Below are positions 14,691 through 24,775 of a stretch of DNA of 64,000 nt, in pieces. A model generated the notes under the pieces. It did not search any database. It saw only the letters and a list, made by a program, of their open reading frames with translations, and was not told the origin of the DNA. Every line of letters begins with the position of its first letter. Position 1 is the stretch's first letter. Made by a program: the position numbers and the translations under genes. The stretch is from Pampus argenteus (taxonomy: Eukaryota; Chordata; Actinopteri; Scombriformes; Stromateidae): assembly GCA_036937835.1 (NCBI GenBank), contig CM072862.1, forward strand, positions 19,746,501 to 19,810,500. The letters run 5' to 3'.

Positions 14691-16842
14691 AGCAGACCAC
14701 ATTTAGGAAAACATTCAACACCCCCCTTGTTTTGTTGTGTTAACAGAGTGTTAAATTGTTGAAGGCTGTGATAGTGCAGTAATTATGTGTTAGGATTAGA
14801 GAATGGGGTTTTTATTTTTTATTTCTTTCGTCCTGCATGAGCTTGGGTGTATTTGGCTGCGTGTGTGTGTGTGTGTGTGCGCTTATGTTTCAAACAAGGA
14901 CAGCAGTTAGCTAGGTGCAACACCTTTTCTCTCATTAGGCTTACTAAACAGGATAATGATCCCCCTGGGAATCTGTCTCCATCGCTCTGCTTGCCCTGTC
15001 ACTCTCTGCACCACCATTGCCATGGTGATCAAAGCCAGATGTGCTCACTTCTGTTGCCGCCAATAAAGCACAACTTTACTGAGTGTTTTCACAGTTGTCA
15101 CTCTGCTCAGTGCCATAGCCCTTAGGGAATGTTCTACGACTGCAAGAACATTAGACAAACCTAAAAACAGACCATAGCTCTTCTCCCGGGGTGATGCACA
15201 CTTTTTTTTTTTATTGAAAAAAAGGCACTAAAATATGCTTAATTTGACGGATAAAAGTCAGTTGTGATTATGTTACAAGCATCGGACCTGGTCAGTGTTC
15301 TATTCACTGCCAGGGTTTTAGACACCTGAAACAAAGAGGTTTCAAGGGAAACACAGGAAATGCATTATGTATATAATTATAACCAATTCTTCACTTTTAT
15401 ATCTTTCATTTTCAAATGACCCCTCTCTGTCTTATCACAACTTGTAACTATAGCATGTTGCCATAATTAAACTGCAGAGAGACTATAATGGTTTTCTCAG
15501 ACACATGCTCTATATCTCATCAACATCTCATTTTGAGCTCATGCTGGGTCAAAGTTTGTCTCCTCTCCTGCAAGCAAAACTTAATTAAACTATCAAAAAG
15601 CCAACTAATATAGACCAGCTGCTTAATAATTTGTTGTGACTACAGACGAAGATGGGCATCCATAAAGTTCAGACGGCAGGATGCCATCCAGGCGAAGAGG
15701 AAATGTAACCATGCATTGAGACAGAGATATTCAATATCTTCCTTGATATGTTGTGTGATTGTTAAATAGGTGCTCCTTGTTTGAAATGCAGTATGGGCTT
15801 CCATGCTGTTTAACAACAAAAACATCAACAAGCATCACTGCAAGACAGCACAACAAAGAAAACAACTGGAAAAAAACAACTGAAAGAGGGCAAGAAATTA
15901 CACTGATGTAACGCAACAGTGATCAAAGAAATACCGACAAGACACAGAAACACACCTGCAGTGACAGATGGAGGTAGCCCCAGTAAAGAAGAGAGAGGGC
16001 AACACAGCTGCAAGACATGGGAACGAGGGTGGAATAATAAAAAGAGGCAAGAAGAATCCATTGTTGATTAAGTAAGTGCTGGGCTACAAACACGGACTGT
16101 ATTCAGTCTAAGAACAGTCTGGCTTGATCTATAAACAGGAGAGAACAGCGAGAGCCCGTCTTACCCCCATGTGACACTATTAGGGTGTTGGTTTACCACC
16201 ATAAGAGTCGCGTCCTGGATCTGAGCCCAACAACAAGGTGACTCCGCGCAGAGTGCGCAGTGATTAGTCAGGTTCTACCATGTAGTGATGTTCTCTGGTG
16301 TTGTGTTAGAGTTCAGAAAAGACAAAACACAGCTCCTGGTTGTGAGACAGAAGAGAAACCACATGCAAAAGACATTCTCAGTGCTTCAATGTATTAGATG
16401 TGTTGAGTAAAAGTTTTTGGAACATCTTGCGGATTTCTGCATTGACAAACATCAATTAAAGCATTTCTTTCTTTGAGAACCTCAATGTACAGACAATGAG
16501 GAGACTATCAGGCATATATATATATATACTTGGTTGAGCCCCTTCGCTCGCTTGTGTGGGGATAAAATCATTTAATTAAGCAGGTCTTATAGGAAGTCCA
16601 AATGTTATTTGACCCAATGGATCAAATTCTTACATTACAACAAGAGCGTTGTGACCATGGATGTATTAAAGAAAGCTGGATAATGGGCAGAAAGATGGCG
16701 CCCCTTTCGTTCCTATGAAAGTTACTCAGTGGTGCATGAAGCCAAAAATATTTGGCAGCTGTAATAAAATTACCCGGATGCTGCTCATACTGGAAGGACC
16801 ATGTTTGTTAGACATGCAATACACACAGTGTGTTTTGAGATA
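14691..16842. other. Noncoding DNA between LINE remnant and Tigger copy 1
   Basis: No coding exon was recognised. It contains a (GT)9 tract at 14861-14879, a homopyrimidine-rich stretch near 15850-16050 (pyrimidine-rich when read on the minus strand), and a weak tRNA-like stretch around 16165-16235. The last includes GGTTTACCACCATAAGAG and GTCCTGGATCTGAGCCC and might be a decayed SINE head, but it lacks a convincing B box. Confidence 0.6.
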
Positions 16843-17308
16843 CAGTGATCCCTCGCCACTTCGCGGTTCACTTATCGCGGATTCGCTATTTCGCGGATTT
16901 TCATAATGCATTTTTTTTTTTTTTTGGTGCATTCTGATTCGCTAAAAACTCACTCCCGCTTCTTGTATCAAAACATAACATAACGTAATCGATGGTGGCA
17001 TGTCGGTGTACAAGGATCTTTTTGCAAAGAAGAAAAAAGAGCGACAACAGCTGCCTATCACTATGTTCTTCTCCCGAACAAACACACCTGCACCGCGGGC
17101 TTCAGAAGAAGAGAACACTGCAGAGCGCAGTCAGGATGCAGCGGCCCAGTCTGAAGAGCAGTGAAACGGCCTACACATGAGTCACTGTATTTGTATACAT
17201 GTAATAGTTGCTAATTGTAAAAAAAAAAAAAAGTTTTCTATTTCGCGGATTTCACTTATCGCGGGTCATTTTCGGAACGTAACCCCCGCGATAAACGAGG
17301 GATTACTG
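16843..17308 (+). mobile_element. Tigger/pogo-like DNA transposon remnant, copy 1 (466 bp)
   Basis: The element begins CAGTGATCCCTCGCC and ends GGGATTACTG. Its ends are inverted repeats of the form CAGTRATCCCTCG, and it is flanked on both sides by TA (16841-16842 and 17309-17310), the target duplication of Tc1/mariner-type insertion. The inner ends are rich in the motif TTCGCGGATT. The interior keeps the last codons of a transposase (16982-17164). Compared with the second copy at 19943-20584 it is nearly identical, but lacks about 165 bp in the middle plus a 12-bp segment. It is therefore a deletion derivative and non-autonomous. Confidence 0.88.
16982..17164 (+). pseudogene. Tigger-like transposase, C-terminal 60 codons only
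   Basis: This open segment ends in TGA and encodes the same tail as the copy at 20112-20441: a basic stretch A-K-K-K-K-E-R, then Q-L-P-I-T-M-F-F (17048-17071), then a low-complexity T-P-A-P/E-rich end. It has no start codon of its own in this frame, and the DNA-binding and DDE domains are absent, so it is a fragment. Identity to Tigger-family transposases rests on the remembered arrangement of a Y-x-x-[IL]-[FY]-x-x-x-K-K segment followed by a Q-x-x-I-T-M-[FY]-F motif near the C-terminus. Confidence 0.75.
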
Positions 17309-19942
17309 TACACTGAATTTAAAGACTGTTTTTTTTTGTTTGTTAACAATAAAAGTCCACCTTTAACCAAAGTGTTAAAGGCAGCAATTCAGTTTCCTCT
17401 GAAATGTATTCGGCAAAGCAAATTAGTAGTATGTATTTTGTAGGCGACGAGGATGGATGGCTACATTCCTTCCTGCTAACCAAACTCAAACTGTGACTGA
17501 CACCATCAACAGTAGATTACAAAATGATTCTACTACACAACCTGAAAACAGAAAATTATTTTGCAGCATTAAATTTCATAGTACAATATATATATATACA
17601 GGCGACACAGTGCTCACTCTTTGACTCCCATTGCCACCCAGGGAAAAGAAAGTGACTAATCTGTTGATTTGCTTTGTACCTCCCTCTTCTACAAATTTTC
17701 TACAAAAAATAAAAAAAAATTAACTTCATCTCTAATCAAAGAAGCCCAGATTGCAATCTGCTACACAATATGTTTTGCTCCACTTTATTAGGCCCATAGA
17801 TAAACCTCATGGCTGGAACACAGGCCTGTGAGTAATGAAGGCTCCCTCAGCATAACAAGATCCTACCCTCCTTATGCTCTCCTTCTCCTCTCAATTTGTA
17901 GAATCCTTCAACAGAAAGCAGGAGAATGACCAGCTAAACTCAAAGGAGCGAGCCTGCACAGATGCTGTAACAAAATGCAATCATGTTTTTGATCTTGCAG
18001 GCAATTAAAGAGAATGTATTGTCAGTGTGTACGAAGCTCCAGGCACATACTCCTGATGTCGACAGAATGTATTCCAGCTAATCATATTATCAGTTAGATA
18101 GAGGGATCCTGTCTGGCTCACAAATGTTTCAACCACTAATGTTGTAAAGTTCTTGTAAATTATAGTGTGTATTCCTGTAAAAATGAAAGGCAAACTTAAG
18201 GCTACATACTTTAAATGTTTGGTAATAACCTATTTTGTGGGTGTACTGTGAAGGACCCTGAATCACTTTCGAATCATATTTACAACACTGCAATACATCA
18301 TGTATTAATATCATGGCATTAAATGTCTTCAGAAAGGCCACATTAGACAAAAACACATAATTTTCAAGTTCACAATAATTCAGCAAAACATAAATGGAGG
18401 TTATTCTCAGTGGCACTGGAAAGGAAAAGGAAAAAAAACAAACAAACAAATGAACTCTTTAGTAGCAGCCGTTTTACAAACAGCTGAAGTGAAGAAGAAG
18501 GTGTGTTACATCCTTGCAGAGAACCATGAAAGCCCTTAAAAGAAAGTGGTTTGATTTTAAACTGTTAACAGTAAAAAGCTCACTACAGCTAGCAGAAGCC
18601 CTTGTTAACAACAACGGCTACGTGCTCCCAAACCGCCGAGCACATCATCGGGGAGGTGTTAGTCTCTGGCATCGCTCCAGGTGGGGACACTTGTGTAGTT
18701 CCCAGCGGTGAAGACATTCACCAACTGAGAGGCTACAGCAAGCAGACCTTGTCATATAGTGGGACTGACTGGTCAGCAGATCTCACTCCCTCTGCTTCTC
18801 AATTCTGTCTCAGTCTAGATTTAATAGGACTATTAATTGATTTGATTATTTTATAATTTCATGCGTCATTAGTGTCTTGTCTAATTAATACAAATGAGTG
18901 ACAAAAGTTCACACATGCTCTTCACAAGCTCTGAACCAGGAGTCGATTATATTTACACATTTTAACAATGCAGATGCACAAAAACTGTCATGTACTGTAC
19001 TGTCAAAGCTTTGATGAAGAAATACTTTCATGAGTCATGAAAAAAGTGAACTTATTATGTAGCAAATTATGTACCATAAACACTTCTACAGCCTGGCCTA
19101 CACTATATTGTGCAACCAGGTATTCTAAGGACCCAACTATGGCATTTAATAATAATAATAAAAAAAAAAAAGACAGAACACATTTTGCCTTATTTTATTG
19201 TAAATGTGTATATAAAACTGAGCAATACAAGTAAAGATAAGAGTATGCAAATATATGAGTACATTCTGTGTTTAATGTAGAAGAACAAAAACAGCATCAA
19301 TTAAAGATATCTTGCAACTGGTTAAACTTGTTTCTTTTTGAACAATAATACTGTGAGACCCTGTTCTCATTTTATATAAATTTTCTCACTGTCAATGAAA
19401 TCCAGTAAAACTAAAATCAACTTGTCAGATGGCCTCCAATTACATTTATTAGCCTTGAAAATACAATCGTATAAGATATTTACTGATATTTACTCTTTTG
19501 AATATGTGTGTGTGTGTAATTATTTTTAATTTTTTTTTAAGGGACACAGAAAATACAAATGATGAGCTCAATGCTTTGAATATAAAAGACACCACATCTC
19601 CCCACAAGGAATAAAAAAGAAAAAGAAAAGAAAAGAAAATTACAAAATCATTACTTACATGTTTGTTTATTAAATATGTAAGTAATGCACGCAGAAATGG
19701 ACTGAAAGTCTTGTAACTGTACACAACTACTTAACTATATGAAATTAATGTTTAATCCGTAAACTACAGAGTAAAGGTATGAAGGAAAGATAATAAAGAT
19801 GAAAGTGTAAAATAAATGATTTCAAAACTAGAAGCAGTTATTTGAAATGTGAACGAATTTATAAACATTGCATACTTACGAAGAAAGTGCTTAGCAATAT
19901 TGCATCTTTGATTTCAGAGGAAACGCTGTTACATTCTCATTA
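17309..19942. other. Noncoding DNA between the two Tigger copies
   Basis: No exon, RNA gene or clear repeat was recognised. Short open frames (for example at 18129-18449 on the minus strand) have no identifiable domain. The stretch around 19445-19671 contains two minus-strand AATAAA hexamers and a T-rich minus-strand sequence, discussed with the formin 3' UTR. Confidence 0.55.
19666..19671 (-). terminator. Candidate distal poly(A) signal (AATAAA) for the formin gene
   Basis: TTTATT on the plus strand reads AATAAA on the minus strand, about 1.33 kb past the stop codon. It is followed by a T-rich stretch at 19610-19645 that could act as a downstream element. Another AATAAA lies at 19445-19450. 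Using either would place the Tigger copy at 19943-20584 inside the 3' UTR. There is no transcript evidence, so this is only a candidate. Confidence 0.25.
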
Positions 19943-20584
19943 CAGTGATCCCTCGCCACTTCGCGGTTCACTTATCGCGGATTCGCTATTTCGCGGATTT
20001 TCATAATGCATTTTTTTTTTTTTTTTTGGTGCATTGTGCTCTGCATTCTGATTCGCTAAAAACTCACTGCCGCTTCTTGTATCAAAACATGCTACGAATT
20101 GTGCTATCATTTTGTCGTCTCGTGCAGTTATGTGTACGTACATAAAACAGGAAGGACTAACGCTTGGTCGCTTAGCAACCATGGTGCGAATGGCCACTGA
20201 ACTTAAGCGAGTAGCTGAGGAATGGGACCCTTTGATGAGCCGTTCATTACAGTTCTCCAACGTAATCGATGGTGGCATGTCGGTGTACAAGGATCTTTTT
20301 GCAAAGAAGAAAAAAGAGCGACAACAGCTGCCTATCACTATGTTCTTCTCCCGAACAAACACACCTGCACCGCGGGCTTCAGAAGAAGAGAACACTGCAG
20401 AGCGCAGTCAGGATGCAGCGGCCCAGTCTGAAGAGCAGTGAAACGGCCTACACATGAGTCACTGTATTTGTATACATGTAATAGTTGCTAATTGTAAAAA
20501 AAAAAAAAGTTTTCTATTTCGCGGATTTCACTTATCGCGGGTCATTTTCGGAACGTAACCCCCGCGATAAACGAGGGATTACTG
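19943..20584 (+). mobile_element. Tigger/pogo-like DNA transposon remnant, copy 2 (642 bp)
   Basis: It has the same ends as the copy at 16843-17308: CAGTGATCCCTCGCC on the left and GGGATTACTG on the right, with flanking TA at 19941-19942 and 20585-20586. The rest is near-identical to copy 1, so the two are recent relatives in the same orientation, 3.1 kb apart. This one keeps more of the interior, including an open 109-codon transposase tail. It still lacks any helix-turn-helix or DDE region, so it is non-autonomous. It sits just past the stop codon of the formin gene, in the opposite orientation to it. Confidence 0.9.
20112..20441 (+). pseudogene. Tigger-like transposase C-terminal fragment (109 codons)
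   Basis: An open frame runs to a TGA at 20439-20441. The order is D-P-L-M-S-R-S-L-Q-F, then V-Y-K-D-L-F-A-K-K-K-K-E-R, then Q-L-P-I-T-M-F-F (20325-20348), then a Pro/Glu-rich tail. This is the arrangement at the end of Tigger-family transposases, after the DDE domain. The Q-x-x-I-x-x-F-F motif fits the PCNA-interacting (PIP) box consensus, and pogo-group transposases are known to carry such a motif. The first ATG is internal to the original protein, so this is a fragment, not a real gene start. Antisense frames over it are shadows. Confidence 0.8.
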
Positions 20585-21004
20585 TATTACGAATATATAA
20601 ATGATTGCCTTTTTTTTTAAGTACAGCCTCTGCTGAATCTATATGGCAGCTCTAACTATACTGTATGATGAAGTGTTTCCCTTGAATCTAAACTTTTTTA
20701 ATAGTATCAATTATACGAAGGTACCTCTGAGCTGAAGTGTGACCATGTGGTCTACCTACCATTTTCTTCTTTATACCATCAAGTGTTTAAAACATGGTCC
20801 TCAAGCTCATTAGTACTATTATTATACATGCTATTTTATGGAGCTTTATAAAAGACCATGTTTCTTAAAGCTAAAGTGAATATAAATGCCTGCTATCATG
20901 CCTGACAAATCATTTTCAACTTCTAACTAATATTCTTCTTTCAGAGAATGTTTACAGGTGTGGAATCATATACTAAATATTACTGCAAAGATAAGATGCG
21001 ATTC
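20585..21004 (-). other. diaph3: Probable proximal 3' UTR of the formin gene
   Basis: This is sequence immediately after the TAA stop, read on the minus strand. It is AT-rich and has no continued coding frame. An ATTAAA hexamer at 20697-20702 would give a 3' UTR of roughly 320-330 nt. TATAAA-type variants lie nearer the stop. The true 3' end cannot be fixed from sequence alone. Confidence 0.5.
20697..20702 (-). terminator. diaph3: Candidate proximal poly(A) signal (ATTAAA)
   Basis: TTTAAT on the plus strand reads ATTAAA on the minus strand, about 300 nt past the stop codon. It is the first strong canonical-type hexamer after the stop. The downstream GU/U content is only moderate, so confidence is limited. 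Confidence 0.3.
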
Positions 21005-21369
21005 TTACAAGGCCCTGAGTTTGGCCAGGAGAGCCTCTACATCGGACTCTCCACAACTGCTGACTGTAGCACCAGCGGAGGACGGATGGAAGGCCTGAGG
21101 CTCAGATTCAACCCCCATTTCATTCGCTGTCAGTTTAACCGTCTCTCTCTCCACCACCCTCTCTCTGTCCAGCACGTAGCTGTGACCTGGGGTGTTTTTG
21201 TACCTGCGACCGGACTCCGAACACGCAGCAGCCTTGGCCCGTGCTGCTGCAGATGGATGGCCTGCAGACTCGTTATGGGCCTCCTTGGCAGGGGGAGCTT
21301 TCACCACCACTGAACCCACATTTATATTCTGCCGAGAGCGAGACCTTTGTAAAGGTGCTCTGTTGTTTT
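21005..21369 (-). CDS. diaph3: Diaphanous-related formin, terminal coding exon (C-terminal tail)
   Basis: The exon starts after the acceptor TTTTTCACTCACAG and runs 365 nt to TAA at 21005-21007, encoding about 121 residues with the split first codon (G|AA, Glu). The tail reads N-N-R-A-P-L-Q-R-S-R-S-R-Q-N-I-N, later P-P-A-K-E-A, and ends E-S-D-V-E-A-L-L-A-K-L-R-A-L. From memory, vertebrate DIAPH3 carries S-R-S-x-x-N-I-N and P-V-A-K-E in this part and ends E-V-E-A-L-L-A-R-L-R-A-L. DIAPH1 ends differently, and DIAPH2 shares the P-L-E-R-S-R-S-R-H-N stretch but stops soon after. Hence diaph3 is preferred and diaph2 is the alternative. The region lies after the DAD and is probably disordered apart from a short C-terminal amphipathic helix. 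The middle (about residues 30-100 of the exon) is poorly conserved. The open frame upstream to 21625 is intron. Confidence 0.87.
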
Positions 21370-22512
21370 CTGTGAGTGAAAAACAAGAGAGACAAAGCAG
21401 TGAGCACAAACTGTGAGAATGAAGGTGGGGAGTGATACGAAGTTTAAACGTGACTGACTTGTTAAATGAATGGAAGCAAGGGGGGTTAATCAAATTACAA
21501 GGCAGAAATACAGTAGGAGGAGAGAAGTTAAAAAAATAAAGGCACACAATGGAATAACAGAAAGCATGAGAAAGTAACAAGAAGCACTTAAGTGAGCATA
21601 TAAACATGCAAAACAAATCACACACACGGTCTCACTGTACACACTGTTAGTCTGTATGAATACATGCATAAACACACGCCATGGAAGCATGCACAGTATA
21701 CACACACTGATGAGGACAAATTTTCTGCAGCAGACTGTGGCATGCAGCCAGCGCAATATGATGAAATGGATATAGCTGATCAACTGCAACAGAAACTCAA
21801 TAACATTGTGCGTCGCCCTTTTCCAATCTCCCAGTCTCTTTCCCTTTTCTCTTAGATGACAACCTCCTACCCAGCTCCACCTTCTCCAATTCCACCATCA
21901 TCATCCATCCTCCTTCCTCGGCTCTTCATCTCTCTGCTCCTACAGTAGTCCTCTTCATCTTTATTATTTCTCTACCCACCCCCCACCCCACTCCACACAC
22001 ACACACACCCAGACAGACAGACAGTGGAACAGAGGGACGGCCCAGATCAGACCTATGTTCTGAATTATAATCCCTCTGAGTAGATCTTAGACTTCATCAT
22101 CAGTATGTGCGCGCGCTGGTGAGGGTAAATCCATATTCATGTGACCTTGAGCGTGAGGCTGAGAGAAGTGACGCGAGGAAAGACACCACTGCATTTAAAG
22201 TTTCCTGAGCCTGAAATGTCTGGCAAACAGGAGTCAAACACAGCAGAGCAGAACAGAGCGACCCGCTCTGTCAGCCAATCGGTAATGAGTTTGGAGCGTG
22301 GCCAGTCAGTCATGACAGTGTGTTTTATGGGCTGCGCTGACGAATGACAAGGAACGTCCCTGAACACAACCTCTGACAAATAAATAAGGATAAAGGGAGG
22401 GAAGAGAGCAGACGAGAAGGAACCAACTGCAAAATCAAGTAAAGAAAGCCTATGATTACACACATAATCATGCGCACACACGCTGGCACGTTCACACACA
22501 CACGCATGCACG

Positions 22513-22533
22513 CACACACACACACACACACAC
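22513..22533. repeat. (CA)n microsatellite
   Basis: A perfect (CA)10 tract within a longer CA/CG-rich stretch (22480-22533). In the formin pre-mRNA it would read (UG)n. Confidence 0.95.
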
Positions 22534-24149
22534 TCGTTAGGCAAACAAGACGCAATGTGGGATTTTAAATGGATGACATGAGTAGCCTGTGTGGTCTTGC
22601 TGCTGTGACTGAACACGTACCCCTGCTGAAAAGTCTCCTCTCATTATCTCACCCTTTCTGCTCTCTCTTCCTGTTGTTGCCGTCTCAATTGTAAAAGATG
22701 ACAATTATTCCCCACTGTCATTCCTCTTGCTCCACACTCCCCTATCCTGTCCTGTTCCTCACTCCTCCCTGTAAAAAGCTGTCATCCAACCCCATGCTGG
22801 CTGTTTTTTTTCCCCTGCTTGATCAAGGCGATGCCCCCACAAACATATTTTCTTACGAATACACACACCAACAGATTCAGAGCTGAGGTTGTGAAAATTA
22901 TCAATTGTGGTATCAGCAATTTGCATTTTAATATGTTGTTTTCACTGTTGAAATCTTAAAGTGATGCCATTTCTGTCATCTTGGAGAAAAAAGAGAACAT
23001 GTAACAGCAATTTTGAGAAAATTCAAATGTGCGAATGTTGACATTTATTTTAGCATGTATTATTATGATTTAATATTTTATTATTTTCTGCTCTGCAGCC
23101 CTATATGTATGTTTATATGTGGAAAACAGTAGAGAGAAATGCAAATTAAACTATTAATATATATACAGCAAAGAGCGAAGTACAGCCTTTAAAAAATAAA
23201 TAAATAAAACACACACACACACATCCTTCAAGAAGACTTCTTATCTAAAAGTGCACTTCTTTTCTTCTTAACAGGGCTTTAGCCTGGTGAACATGATCAA
23301 AGTGCTAGCCAGTCTGTGACACCTAGCTGCCCTGTCCTTTGAAGCCTTGCTAGCTTCTCAATATATGCCTTCATCTAAACTGTAAAACACATCTGAAAGA
23401 TGTAAAACATGTCTCATCTCACAGGTCGGTCCACTTTGACACTGGTTTATAGGAGAACAAGTCAAGTGCAGTTTCAACTGAAATAGCTGCTATGGATTAT
23501 GATCAAATTCTGAGAGGGAGATGTTGTCTTTACTGAACACATGCTGTGATGGTAAAGGTTAGATTTTTTTTCCGCTCAAATAATTTGATACAGATTTAGA
23601 TACATGATCTATAATCTGATTCAAGAATGATGAAGATATATTTAAGTACAAGAAAAAACATTTCCATTTAGCTTACAGTTGATATTTAATTGTAAATGCT
23701 TTAGTTTCGACTGACATTAACATCATTAAAACATTTCCTTACTTTTGATGGTATATAATAAGGTCGACCATCAATAGTTTAAATAAGCAGCAACATTATG
23801 GACAAAGAAGACACATTTTTCACCGCAACTGGGTATTGTTTACCTCGATTTCATGGTCATTATCATCCATCTGCATCCAGCAGTACTGTATGGGTGCATG
23901 TCCTTGTAAATAAAATAGCTTATTGCTTCAGTTATTGCCATTGACCAGGAGTTAGGGGCAAGTAGTTTTAGTTGGTATCACTAGTTTTGTTGTTGGCTTG
24001 CCTCAGATTGACTGCTCCTGCAGGTAATGTTTCTCTCAGCGCTTTATTTTTCTTACATCTTGCTGCCTTCTTAACAGTATGTTGCTGCTACTACTCGTAG
24101 ACTTTAAGGTGCTTTTGCATGTTCTGCATACCATAATTCTGGTGGATTC

Positions 24150-24775
24150 TATAATGCGTTTGGCATGCTAGCAGCAAGGCTCCAGGGATGTCAGTCTGTT
24201 GGTCTACCACTTTGTTCCAAACTGAAATGTCTTGACAACAATTGGATGGATTGTCATGATTGTCATGTAATTTACAAAAGCTATTAAAGAGGATATATTC
24301 TAATGACTCTGGTTAACTTATGCTCTGTCTATGTGGTGGAATGGCACAAAAGGTTGTACAGACATTCAAGGTTACCAGACAGTGTATTCTTATGGCTGGT
24401 GGATCCAACTGTTCAATGAGGTTGACTTTTTTTAGTTCTTTATTGAAAATCAAATTTCAGATGGATAGCTTTGAAATTTAATCTTTAGAGGGTGCATTCC
24501 AATCTCACTTTTCATCACACTTTTGGTGGTGACATCAAAATTCCGTTTAATTTTGGTTTATGACCAAATACCAGAAAAACTCCTTCCTATTAGCCTTGCT
24601 GTAACATGTGTTTAATGCTAATTAGCAAATGTTACGATGTTAAACGCTAAACCTTAATATGCTAAACATTATACCTAATAAACAACAACAAGGAAGCGTT
24701 ATCATTGAACATTTAGCTCATGTTCAGCCTCAGAGAACCACTAGCATGGCTGTTGGCTAAAGACTTGTGTCTACT
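24150..24775 (+). repeat. Old dispersed fish repeat, plus orientation
   Basis: The stretch contains phrases typical of a very common percomorph intron repeat: GTCAGTCTGTTGGTCTACCA, CAATTGGATGGATTG, TGGTTTATGACCAAATAC and TGCTAATTAGCAAATGTTA, ending near CTAGCATGGCTGTTGG. A second, inverted copy lies at about 45060-45390 in this window and shares several of these blocks. No coding capacity or terminal repeats are visible, so the class is unknown. Boundaries are approximate. Confidence 0.7.

Noticed and set aside
16165..16235. Possible tRNA gene or SINE head
   Set aside because: There is some tRNA-like wording, but no complete A and B boxes or clover-leaf pairing could be traced.
1..19600. Expected downstream neighbour pcdh17 or another host gene
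   Set aside because: No cadherin repeat, cytoplasmic protocadherin motif or other exon could be read on either strand.
19940..20395. 151-codon open frame on the minus strand
   Set aside because: It lies antisense to the Tigger-like copy at 19943-20584; the transposase tail reads on the plus strand, and the opposite frame has no domain.
21370..21625. Upstream extension of the terminal exon's open frame to a Met at 21625
   Set aside because: A good acceptor (TTTTTCACTCACAG) ends at 21370, the phase fits the preceding exon, and the upstream residues are Phe/Cys/Ser-rich intron translation.
22137..22616. 159-codon open frame on the minus strand
   Set aside because: It crosses a (CA)n microsatellite, giving Cys/Val repeats, and has no recognisable family.
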